Assembly: GCA_041745395.1 (NCBI GenBank)
Contig: JBGTIZ010000166.1
Location: forward strand, 1 to 13,740
Length of the DNA: 13,740 nucleotides
Reading direction: 5' to 3'
Origin: Hadersleviella sp041745395
GTDB lineage: Bacteria > Chloroflexota > Anaerolineae > Promineifilales > Promineifilaceae
Position numbers and translations under genes: made by a program. Each line of letters starts with the position of its first letter. Position 1 is the first letter of the stretch. A model generated the notes under the pieces. The model was given only the letters and a program-made list of their open reading frames with translations, did no database searches and was not told where the DNA came from. Positions 8,176 through 13,740 of this stretch are shown here, piece by piece.

Positions 8176-8931
8176 ATGAGCATCATTCTGGAAACAATCA
8201 AGGCGCGGCGTGAGTTTGGGGCGTTGATAGCGGTTGACGATGTCAGCCTACAGGTACAAGCTGGCACGCTTCATTCGATTATTGGGCCGAATGGAGCGGG
8301 GAAAACGACCTTTTTTAATCTGCTGAGCGGCAATCTGAAGCCGACGAGTGGGCAGGTTTTGTTCAAGGGGCAGGATATTACGAATCTGCCGTTGCATAAG
8401 ACAGCGCATTTGGGCATTGGTCGCTCGTTCCAGATTACAAATATTTTCCCGAACCTGACGGTGCATGAGAATATTCGCTTGGCGGCGCAGGCGTTGGGCA
8501 AGGATAACTTTAAGTTTTTCCGCTCGGCGCGGTCGCTGGGGGAGTATAACGATAGAACCACGGCCGTGATTGAACAAGTCGGCCTCACCAGCCGCACCTT
8601 TCAGCTTGCCCGCACCCTGCCCCACGGCGACCAGCGCAAGCTCGAGCTGGGCATGATTCTCGCCCCCGACCCTGAATTGCTTTTGCTGGACGAACCGACG
8701 GCCGGCATGGCCTCCGAGCAAGTGCCCGAACTCATGGCCTTGATTCAGAGCATTCAGGAAACGGGCCATAAAACGGTCATGCTGGTAGAGCATAACATGA
8801 ATGTGGTCATGGGCTTCTCTGACAAAATCACCGTCATGAACCACGGGCAAGTGCTGGCCGAAGGCACACCCGCCGAAATCAGCCAGAACGAAACGGTACA
8901 AGCGGCCTACTTGGGTCAACTCTATGCGTAA
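8176..8931 (+). CDS. livG: LIV-type ABC transporter ATP-binding protein LivG
   Basis: A 251-residue ATPase of the branched-chain amino acid/hydrophobic amino acid (HAAT) importer family; it powers uptake by the LivH/LivM permeases. Walker A is GPNGAGKTT at residues 37-45. Walker B is LLLLDEP, followed by TAGMA, and the switch His is in LVEHNM. The LivG-type features GRSFQ and IFPNLTVHEN in the Q-loop region are present. The signature is unusual: LPHGDQRKLELG, with Pro where the family normally has Ser (LSHGEQR-like). The ATG at 8176 is preferred to an in-frame TTG at 8164; neither has a clear Shine-Dalgarno. One CACGGCCGTG copy is at 8559. The stop overlaps an alternative upstream start of livF. 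Confidence 0.93.
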   Translation: MSIILETIKARREFGALIAVDDVSLQVQAGTLHSIIGPNGAGKTTFFNLLSGNLKPTSGQVLFKGQDITNLPLHKTAHLGIGRSFQITNIFPNLTVHENIRLAAQALGKDNFKFFRSARSLGEYNDRTTAVIEQVGLTSRTFQLARTLPHGDQRKLELGMILAPDPELLLLDEPTAGMASEQVPELMALIQSIQETGHKTVMLVEHNMNVVMGFSDKITVMNHGQVLAEGTPAEISQNETVQAAYLGQLYA

Positions 8932-8947
8932 CGCACCTGAAACACCT

Positions 8948-9652
8948 ATGGACAACATTCTCGAAGTCAAGCAAATACATACCTTTATCGGTCAGTTCCA
9001 CATCTTGGAAGGAGTGACGCTGACTGTGCCGCGCGGGAGCATTGTGGCTCTGCTGGGGCGCAACGGCGCGGGCAAGACAACCACGCTCAAATCCATTTTG
9101 GGACTAACCCCGCCCCGTGACGGCGCGGTTATTTTTGAAGGGACACCCATCCACGGCCGTCGTAGCTTCGATATTGCCTCGCTGGGCATCGGCTTTGTGC
9201 CCGAGCATCGCGCTATTTTTCGGGATTTGAGCGTGGCCGAAAACCTGAAAATCGCCGAGCGCAAAAAGGGGGATTTAGCCCGCAAAGAGGAGCTGATTTT
9301 CTCCCTCTTTCCTGACCTCAAGCGGCTGATTAAGTTGCCCGGCACTAGCCTTTCGGGCGGGCAACAGCAGATGCTGGCCGTGGCGCGGGCACTTGTGCCG
9401 GATAACAAGCTGTTGCTCATTGATGAGCCGAGCGAGGGGCTGGCTCCCGTGCTTATCGAGCAGATGATGGATGCGATTAAGGAGCTATCGGCCAATACGA
9501 CGATTTTGCTGGTGGAGCAAAACTTTATTGTCGCCAGCCAACTGGCCGAGCATTATGTCATTGTGGACGAGGGTCACACGGTGCAAGCGGGCTTGATGGC
9601 GGATTTGGTTGAGGATAAGGCGACGATTCATAAGTATTTAGGCGCGGCGTGA
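8948..9652 (+). CDS. livF: LIV-type ABC transporter ATP-binding protein LivF
   Basis: The second ATPase of the importer, 234 residues from the chosen start, expected to pair with LivG on the cytoplasmic face of LivHM. It has Walker A GRNGAGKTT, an intact signature LSGGQQQML, Walker B LLLIDEPSEG and the switch His replaced by Gln in LVEQNF, which is usual for LivF. FVPEHRAIFRDLSVAENL is the typical LivF Q-loop region. I chose ATG 8948 (MDNILEVKQIHT) because family members begin at this point. An ATG at 8924 adds eight residues and overlaps livG by 8 bases, a possible coupled start. No CACGGCCGTG lies in this gene; one near-match (CACGGCCGTC) occurs at about 9153 in another frame. Confidence 0.93.
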   Translation: MDNILEVKQIHTFIGQFHILEGVTLTVPRGSIVALLGRNGAGKTTTLKSILGLTPPRDGAVIFEGTPIHGRRSFDIASLGIGFVPEHRAIFRDLSVAENLKIAERKKGDLARKEELIFSLFPDLKRLIKLPGTSLSGGQQQMLAVARALVPDNKLLLIDEPSEGLAPVLIEQMMDAIKELSANTTILLVEQNFIVASQLAEHYVIVDEGHTVQAGLMADLVEDKATIHKYLGAA

Positions 9653-9653
9653 G

Positions 9654-9688
9654 TCAATTAGCAATTGTCAATTGTCAATTGGCAATTA
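9654..9688 (+). repeat. Heptanucleotide repeat (KCAATTR x5) between livF and livH
   Basis: Five 7-base units in register: TCAATTA, GCAATTG, TCAATTG, TCAATTG and GCAATTA. The same CAATTGT phase occurs at 2640-2660. A short A-run follows, then the 16-base word described at 9696-9711. Confidence 0.85.
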
Positions 9689-9695
9689 AAAAAGA

Positions 9696-9711
9696 GGCGG
9701 GTCTGGCACGC
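9696..9711 (+). repeat. 16-base word GGCGGGTCTRGCACGC, copy upstream of livH
   Basis: Reads GGCGGGTCTGGCACGC. A second copy, differing at one base, is at 11328-11343 upstream of livM. Both directly follow heptamer arrays in junctions before a permease gene. Function unknown. Confidence 0.7.
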
Positions 9712-9740
9712 ATACCGTCGCCCTTCGCACCTTGCATAAA

Positions 9741-11306
9741 ATGGATGGATTTATGGACAACGCATTGGCAAATTTTAAGAAGAATCGCACGCGGATTTTG
9801 ACGCTGGCGGTGCTGGCTTTTCTCTTTTTCACGGCCGTGCAGGGAATGGACACGCAGGATTGGTTCATCACCGTGATGCGCGGGCTATCCGTGGGCATGA
9901 TTACTTTTTTGGTCGCCGCTGGTCTGTCGCTCATTTTGGGGCTGATGGACGTGCTGAATTTGGCGCATGGTGAGTTGTTCATGGTGGGCGCGTATATTGG
10001 CTGGACGGTCTTTGTGCGACCCGATACGATCGTGGATTATTTACCGCTTTTTCTCCTGCTGGGCGCGGGTTTTCCCCTGCTCTCCCTGTGGGGCGTTTTG
10101 CTGGGTAAAAATCGGCCCACGGGGCGCGTGGCGCAAATTTGGCCGTGGGTGACGCTCCTGCTGGGGCTGGGGCTGACGGTCTGGCTCGTGCAAAATTATC
10201 CCGTGAGCATGTGGAACCCCGCTAATTATGCAGAAAGCCCGATTTCTTTCTCGCTGGCGATGGCGCAGGGGCGCATGGGGATTCCCGAGGCGACGATTGC
10301 ACCGTTCTGGATGTTGCTGGGGTTGCTGGTGGGCAGTTTGTTGCTCTCGCTGTCGGTGGTGGGCTTTCAGTTGCGCTCGTCCACGGCCGTGGCTCCGACT
10401 GAGATTCGACGAGAAGGGGTTATCGCCACGGCCGTGATGGTGATATTGGCTCTCCTTATCTACTTCGCCAACGACCCCATCACCACTTTTCTATTCGAGA
10501 TGCCCAACACAGGCCGCTTCTTCTTAGCGATGGCCTTTGCCGTGCTGGTTGGTCTGGTGCTGGGGGCACTCATCGAAATCACGCTCATTCGTCCCCTGTA
10601 CAGCCGCCCCATCTATCAAATCATGATTACGCTGGGGCTGAGCTTCATCCTGATAGAGTTCACCCGCTTTGTGTGGGGGCGTCCCGAGTTCACCATGCCC
10701 AAGCCCGATATGTTTGAAGGACGGGGCGAAGGGTGTCCGGCGACCAATATTGGCGACCTGTTCGCCCATAATTGCGCCATTATTCAAATCAATGGGGCGC
10801 GGATTCGCTACTACAATGAGGTGTTTATCATTGCCGTGGGGCTGGTGGTGCTGGTGGGGGTGTGGCTCCTGCTCCACAAGACGCGGCTGGGCATGATCAT
10901 TCGGGCGGGCGTGCAGGATAGTGAGATGGTGGAGGCGTTGGGGATTAACGTGCGGCAGGTGTTCACGGCCGTGTTTGCCCTCGGGGTTGGTCTAGCCAGC
11001 CTGGGCGGGGTACTCGCCGCGCCCTCACTCGGCCTCTCCAATGCGATGGGAACCCAAGTTTTGCTCTTTGCCCTGATAGCCCTCGCCATCGGCGGCCTGA
11101 CCAGCTTCCCCGGCGCGGCGGCCGGCGCGATTTTGGTGGGGTTGATGCAACAGTTCATGATTAAATACGGCCAAATCGGCATCAATTTGCCCTTCTTCGC
11201 CGAACCGTTCAAGCCCTCCCCGCCGCTCGTGCCCGCTTCGACCATTTTGCTCATGGTGATTATTTTGCTCATTTTGCCCAATGGACTGTTTGGGAGAAAT
11301 GAGTAA
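9741..11306 (+). CDS. livH: LIV-type ABC permease LivH with large internal insertion
   Basis: An integral membrane permease, 521 residues against about 290-310 for ordinary LivH. The first family block is present (GLSVGMITFLVAAGLSLILG to VLNLAHGELFMVGAY, residues 48-85). The second resumes at about 265 with LVLGALIE, IRPLYSRPIYQIMITLGLS and continues normally through RLGMIIRAGVQDSEMVEALGIN, the cytoplasmic loop contacting the ATPase, to the terminal LILPNGLFG. Between about residues 92 and 260 lie roughly 170 extra residues with about four hydrophobic segments. A later polar loop between WGRPEF and YYNEVF holds two Cys. The start could be ATG 9741 or 9753; a TTG at 9732 is less likely. Four CACGGCCGTG copies are in frame. 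No frameshift is seen across the insertion. Confidence 0.9.
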   Translation: MDGFMDNALANFKKNRTRILTLAVLAFLFFTAVQGMDTQDWFITVMRGLSVGMITFLVAAGLSLILGLMDVLNLAHGELFMVGAYIGWTVFVRPDTIVDYLPLFLLLGAGFPLLSLWGVLLGKNRPTGRVAQIWPWVTLLLGLGLTVWLVQNYPVSMWNPANYAESPISFSLAMAQGRMGIPEATIAPFWMLLGLLVGSLLLSLSVVGFQLRSSTAVAPTEIRREGVIATAVMVILALLIYFANDPITTFLFEMPNTGRFFLAMAFAVLVGLVLGALIEITLIRPLYSRPIYQIMITLGLSFILIEFTRFVWGRPEFTMPKPDMFEGRGEGCPATNIGDLFAHNCAIIQINGARIRYYNEVFIIAVGLVVLVGVWLLLHKTRLGMIIRAGVQDSEMVEALGINVRQVFTAVFALGVGLASLGGVLAAPSLGLSNAMGTQVLLFALIALAIGGLTSFPGAAAGAILVGLMQQFMIKYGQIGINLPFFAEPFKPSPPLVPASTILLMVIILLILPNGLFGRNE

Positions 11307-11307
11307 C

Positions 11308-11414
11308 GAGCGATGAGCGATGAGTGGGGCGGGTCTAGCACGCTCACTTCTGACTTTTTACTTTTCACTTCTAACTTACGGCTTACAGCTAACAGCTTAA
11401 AGCTTACGGCTCCA
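11308..11414 (+). repeat. Heptanucleotide arrays between livH and livM
   Basis: GAGCGAT twice plus GAGTGGG at 11308-11328, then the 16-base word, then ten consecutive degenerate 7-base units at 11345-11414: CACTTCT, GACTTTT, TACTTTT, CACTTCT, AACTTAC, GGCTTAC, AGCTAAC, AGCTTAA, AGCTTAC, GGCTCCA. Consensus is about NRCTTNN with unbroken 7-base register. It is the longest and most diverged array in the window and ends five bases before the livM ATG. Confidence 0.85.
11328..11343 (+). repeat. 16-base word GGCGGGTCTRGCACGC, copy upstream of livM
   Basis: Reads GGCGGGTCTAGCACGC and matches the copy at 9696-9711 at 15 of 16 bases. It sits between the two heptamer blocks of this junction. Confidence 0.7.
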
Positions 11415-11419
11415 AAACT

Positions 11420-12511
11420 ATGACTGCTACAAATCCTGTTCTCGACTGGTTGAAACGTGACCGCTGGCTGTTGCTTTTGCTGGGGGTGATGTTGGTTTTG
11501 CCGTTTTTGATTGCGGTGGCGAATGGGCAGAGTCCCACGGCCGTGTTGAACAGCGAATCTGGGCAAGCTAAATTTATGCAGGGCTTGCTGATTGAGGTGT
11601 TCATCCTCGCCATTTTTGCGCTGAGCTATGATTTGGTGCTGGGCGTGACGGGCTTGCTCTCCTTTGGGCACGCCATGTTTTTCGCCACGGGCGCGTATGC
11701 CACGGGCATCGCCTTCAAGACGATGGGCTGGGGCGTACCCGAAACCTTGGCCGCGCTGGTGGTGGTGGCTTTGATTCAGGCGTTTTTGTTTGGCATTGTC
11801 CTGTTGCGCATCAGCGGCATTACTTTTGCCCTAGTCACGCTGGGCTTTGCCTCCGTCTTTTTCATCGTGGTGCAATCCACAGAGTTGGCCTCTTACACAG
11901 GCGCGGATGTGGGTCTGCAAGGGGTGATTTCCCCCGCCTGGCTGAACACTTCGACCGAACGTTTTACGCTTTATCTGGTGTCGTTGGTGACGCTGTTTGG
12001 GGTGTATCTGATTTATCGTCGCTTTGTAGATTCGCCGACGGGGCGGGTCTGTTTAGCGATTCGGGAAAACGAGGGGCGGGCGCAGATGTTGGGCTTTAAT
12101 ACCTTTTATTTCAAGCTGGCGGCGTTGACGTTATCTTCGCTCACGGCCGTGTTGGCCGGTTTTCTACACACCATTCACCAGCCGCTGGTCAGTCCCAACG
12201 TGGCGAGTTTGGGTTATACGGTGGCCGCTTTGCTGATGATTTTGATTGGGGGGGTGGGCACGCTGAGTGGGGCAGTCGTGGGCGCGGCCGTGTTTCGTCT
12301 ATTGCAATATTACCTCGACTCATGGTTTGGCGAGATTGCCAGCTTCCTGCTCGGCGCCATCTACATCTTGATTGTGCTATTCCTGCCCTTCGGTATCGTC
12401 GGCACATGGCGTGCCCGGCAGAATGATATTCAGGCGGGCCGGGCAAAGCTCCTCGCCTTGCTGGGCTTGGATAAGGTGGGGCGGCGGTCGCCAGCGGGTA
12501 AGAAAAAGTAG
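11420..12511 (+). CDS. livM: LIV-type ABC permease LivM
   Basis: A 363-residue integral membrane permease, the usual length, pairing with LivH. Residues 17-35 form a first membrane segment. The family block begins with FALSYDLVLGVTGLLSFGHA and FFATGAYATG. The cytoplasmic coupling loop reads AIRENEGRAQMLGFNTFYFK, where RENE...LG is typical. ILIGGVGTLSGAVVGAA and the terminal LFLPFGIVGTWR also match the family. The basic C-terminal tail GRRSPAGKKK should be cytoplasmic. The ATG at 11420 has no Shine-Dalgarno and follows the ten-unit heptamer array. It is the last gene before the terminator at 12543. Two CACGGCCGTG copies are in frame. Confidence 0.93.
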   Translation: MTATNPVLDWLKRDRWLLLLLGVMLVLPFLIAVANGQSPTAVLNSESGQAKFMQGLLIEVFILAIFALSYDLVLGVTGLLSFGHAMFFATGAYATGIAFKTMGWGVPETLAALVVVALIQAFLFGIVLLRISGITFALVTLGFASVFFIVVQSTELASYTGADVGLQGVISPAWLNTSTERFTLYLVSLVTLFGVYLIYRRFVDSPTGRVCLAIRENEGRAQMLGFNTFYFKLAALTLSSLTAVLAGFLHTIHQPLVSPNVASLGYTVAALLMILIGGVGTLSGAVVGAAVFRLLQYYLDSWFGEIASFLLGAIYILIVLFLPFGIVGTWRARQNDIQAGRAKLLALLGLDKVGRRSPAGKKK

Positions 12512-12542
12512 CTTGGTTACTCACCCTCAGGTTAAGTTATTC

Positions 12543-12575
12543 AGAAAAGCCCTAGCGATTTGCTAGGGCTTTTCT
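12543..12575 (+). terminator. Rho-independent-type terminator after livM
   Basis: A perfect 14-base-pair stem, AGAAAAGCCCTAGC pairing with GCTAGGGCTTTTCT around the loop GATTT, ends in T-rich sequence, with a further T-run at 12582-12587. It lies 31 bases after the livM stop and should end the operon. The A-rich left arm means it could also work on the other strand. Confidence 0.9.
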
Positions 12576-12592
12576 GTTGCCGTTTTTAGACC

Positions 12593-12598
12593 GATAAT
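12593..12598 (+). promoter_or_regulatory. Possible -10 box (GATAAT) of the toxin-antitoxin module
   Basis: GATAAT lies between the terminator and the antitoxin gene, 55 bases before its ATG. A separate promoter is expected because the hairpin isolates this module, but no convincing -35 box is found at 17 bases upstream. Weak call. Confidence 0.25.
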
Positions 12599-12634
12599 GT
12601 ATGGTGTGAGTACGACTTGCTAAAAGCAAAAGGC

Positions 12635-12642
12635 AAAGGAGG
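12635..12642 (+). promoter_or_regulatory. Strong Shine-Dalgarno AAAGGAGG of the antitoxin gene
   Basis: AAAGGAGG ends 10 bases before the ATG at 12653. It is the strongest ribosome-binding site in the window, unlike most operon genes upstream. Confidence 0.75.
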
Positions 12643-12652
12643 CCAATAGCTA

Positions 12653-12937
12653 ATGACCCCTGTTATAACAGAAACCATCGGCAACGAACTTTATCAATAT
12701 TATCCGCTCGGTGAGCATGTAGTACGCGCCATTGGTATTTGTGGCGGACGCCCCACATTCAAATACACTCGTATTGAAATAACGGGTACGCTAGAGCGCT
12801 TAGCCTCTGGTGAAACCCTAGATGAAATTGTAGCTGGCTATCGTGGACGAGTCTCACGGGAAGCAATTTTGGAGGCTTCGCAGTTGGTCACACTGCAATT
12901 TGTACAAACCTTACCCCAGCTAGAGCCTGCTTCATGA
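12653..12937 (+). CDS. DUF433-family antitoxin-like protein
   Basis: A 94-residue protein whose core matches the DUF433 (VapB-like, COG2442) pattern. ICGGRPTFKYTRIEI at about residues 29-43 corresponds to the family's CGGKPxIxGTRI motif, and LERLASGETLDEIVAGY (47-63) followed by SREAILEA (68-75) is the winged-helix-like part. Such proteins are predicted antitoxins and DNA-binding autoregulators paired with PIN-like toxins. The next gene overlaps by 4 bases (ATGA), so translation is coupled. Base composition is AT-richer than the upstream operon, no CACGGCCGTG is present, and the Shine-Dalgarno is strong, all pointing to separate ancestry, perhaps cyanobacterial. Activity as an antitoxin is inferred from family and arrangement. 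Confidence 0.75.
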   Translation: MTPVITETIGNELYQYYPLGEHVVRAIGICGGRPTFKYTRIEITGTLERLASGETLDEIVAGYRGRVSREAILEASQLVTLQFVQTLPQLEPAS

Positions 12938-13329
12938 TTGTTTTAGATGAACAGTTGCTGGGGCGATCGCTAGAAGTAACGATAGCTAAATGGTATCGAG
13001 GTTCAGTTTGCTTTATTACTGACTTGCGTCCCCAGACTGTGATCAAAGATGAAGCAATTCCACGATTGCTTCAACAACAAAAGGGCTGTACGTTTGTTAG
13101 CATCAATGAGATTGATTTTTGGCGCAAGGTAGCTATAAACCAACAATTTTGCATCGTATGCTTTGCTTTAACAGATACAAGGGTGGGCGAGATTCCTAGC
13201 CGTCTAAGGACATTGTTACATCATCCCTTATTCAGTACGAAACGTAAGCGTATGGGTAAAGTCATTAGAGTGAGTGACCAAAAAACAAGCTATTATGCTT
13301 TTGATAATCCTCAAGTGATTTCGCTTTGA
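12934..13329 (+). CDS. PIN-like (DUF5615/Mut7-C-like) toxin candidate
   Basis: A 131-residue protein partnered with the DUF433 gene. The N-terminus MIVLDEQLLGRSLE places Asp5-Glu6 as in the LVDENL start of DUF5615 PIN-like nucleases. IKDEAIPRLLQQQKG (37-51) matches the DEEI...A...G region. VSINEIDFWRK (55-65) stands where the family has TRDRDF, with Asn58 in place of the first Asp and Asp61 kept. The C-terminal part (about 90-131) is basic and longer than a minimal DUF5615 domain. If active it would be a metal-dependent RNase neutralised by its neighbour. The Asn substitution leaves activity uncertain. Start at 12934 is set by the ATGA overlap. The gene holds one GCGATCGC octamer at 12963-12970. 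Confidence 0.6.
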   Translation: MIVLDEQLLGRSLEVTIAKWYRGSVCFITDLRPQTVIKDEAIPRLLQQQKGCTFVSINEIDFWRKVAINQQFCIVCFALTDTRVGEIPSRLRTLLHHPLFSTKRKRMGKVIRVSDQKTSYYAFDNPQVISL

Positions 13330-13591
13330 CGGCAATGGGTATTAAAAATTTGGTTCTTCAGGAATTCAGGGGGTTGACATCAAATGATGCGCGAAACGCC
13401 ATGTGTGTCCAGAGAGACCTGCGCATCACGTATTCCATTTCAGACCAAATCCCATGAGATCCCAAAGAGCCTAAAATTTCTGCACCCAATTGCTGTCCTT
13501 GCAGTTTTCACTTTAACTGGACAAAACGTCTCACCGCCTACAGTCACAGCGAAGATTATTTTGTTAACGCACTATTGCGTTGCGCATCGTC

Positions 13592-13631
13592 AAAAAACTC
13601 TAAACGTTTTGATACGTTTGGAGCTTTTTTT
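13592..13631 (+). terminator. Terminator-like hairpin downstream of the toxin-antitoxin module
   Basis: CTCTAAACG (13598-13606) pairs with CGTTTGGAG (13615-13623), with one T-G wobble, flanked by an A-run on the left and a T-run at 13625-13631. It resembles a bidirectional intrinsic terminator. It lies about 260 bases after the toxin stop, so it may end that transcript or a gene entering from the right on the other strand. Confidence 0.6.
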
Positions 13632-13672
13632 GTATTGGTCACAAATTACTCACACAAAAAATCCTGTCTCGG

Positions 13673-13720
13673 CACACCTCGCCGCCTACGGCGGCTCGCC
13701 TGTCATAAGGGTGTTTTTTT
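13673..13720 (+). terminator. Possible GC-rich hairpin with T-run
   Basis: GCCGCC-TAC-GGCGGC at 13681-13695 sits inside a longer imperfect pairing between CACACCT near 13674 and AAGGGTG near 13707-13713, followed by seven T at 13714-13720. It could be an intrinsic terminator or part of a dispersed repeat. Weak call. Confidence 0.35.
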
Positions 13721-13740
13721 CGTTTGGGCAGTTGCCCAAA

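Larger units (their letters stand above)
575..12151. repeat. Nineteen dispersed copies of the palindrome CACGGCCGTG
   Basis: Exact copies start at 575, 1523, 1616, 2352, 2598, 3038, 3836, 3995, 4388, 4784, 5120, 6896, 8559, 9830, 10382, 10427, 10964, 11536 and 12142. All are inside coding regions and all are read as NNC ACG GCC GTG, giving Thr-Ala-Val. Every gene of the operon except livF has at least one. None lies in an intergenic region or in the module at 12653-13329. Near-variants in the same frame include GCGGCCGTG (about 1477, 12286), CACGGCCGCG (about 2118, 4909) and CACGGCCGAG (about 6857). The pattern resembles highly iterated palindromes known from cyanobacteria (HIP1, GCGATCGC), but the sequence differs. 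Confidence 0.95.
13330..13740. other. Gene-free tail with hairpins
   Basis: I see no convincing coding sequence, tRNA or rRNA here. The stretch is AT-rich and holds several inverted repeats: AACGCA/TGCGTT at 13566-13581, a terminator-like hairpin at 13592-13631, GCCGCC/GGCGGC at 13681-13695, and TTTGGGCA/TGCCCAAA at 13723-13740, which runs to the window edge. A TTGACA at 13374-13379 has no matching -10 box. Confidence 0.6.

Noticed and set aside
9153..9162. Additional CACGGCCGTG copy in livF
   Set aside because: The last base differs (CACGGCCGTC) and the reading frame differs, so it is not counted.
11345..11414. Possible CRISPR array
   Set aside because: The 7-base units are contiguous and degenerate, with no long conserved repeats and no spacers.
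12963..12970. Single HIP1 octamer as proof of cyanobacterial origin
   Set aside because: One copy is compatible with chance; kept only as a weak hint.
13374..13402. TTGACA as a -35 promoter box
   Set aside because: No -10-like hexamer at 16-18 bases and no gene downstream in the window.

Overview
The window looks like a stretch of a Chloroflexota-type chromosome (Anaerolineae/Caldilineae-like; an inference from style, not a proven placement). It has moderately high GC, a lipoprotein with a long Pro/Ala/Glu linker, repeat-filled gene junctions and paralogous CoA ligases. All eight genes from 156 to 12511 lie on the + strand, are closely spaced, and end at one strong hairpin terminator (12543-12575), so they most likely form one operon. 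A two-gene module of different base composition follows, and the last 410 bases show no gene.

Layout: (1) 1-155, a leader with two inverted repeats that could be operators. (2) 156-5360, an AMP-forming acyl-CoA ligase, an alpha/beta hydrolase, a second acyl-CoA ligase and a second alpha/beta hydrolase. (3) 5424-12511, a complete LIV/HAAT-type ABC importer: an unusual lipoprotein with two near-identical binding domains in tandem, ATPases LivG and LivF, an enlarged LivH permease and LivM. (4) 12543-12575, terminator. (5) 12653-13329, a DUF433-type antitoxin and a PIN-like (DUF5615-like) partner, AT-richer, with a strong Shine-Dalgarno and a 4-base overlap. (6) 13330-13740, hairpins only.

How the genes may work together: the lipoprotein would capture a ligand outside the membrane, LivHMGF would import it, the serine hydrolases could cleave an ester, amide or C-C bond, and the two ligases could convert free carboxylic acids to CoA thioesters for degradation. 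The substrate cannot be read from the sequence; aromatic, branched or fatty acids are all possible.

The most striking signal is not a gene. The 10-base palindrome CACGGCCGTG occurs 19 times between 575 and 12151, where a few hundredths of a copy would be expected. Every copy is in a coding region and in the same reading frame, spelling Thr-Ala-Val (ACG GCC GTG) after a codon ending in C. Every Thr-Ala-Val in the eight operon proteins is encoded this way, and no copy lies in the toxin-antitoxin module. It behaves like the cyanobacterial highly iterated palindromes, with a different sequence. In addition, most gene junctions carry degenerate 7-base-period repeats, while the two junctions flanking the binding-protein gene carry related 38-base palindromes instead.
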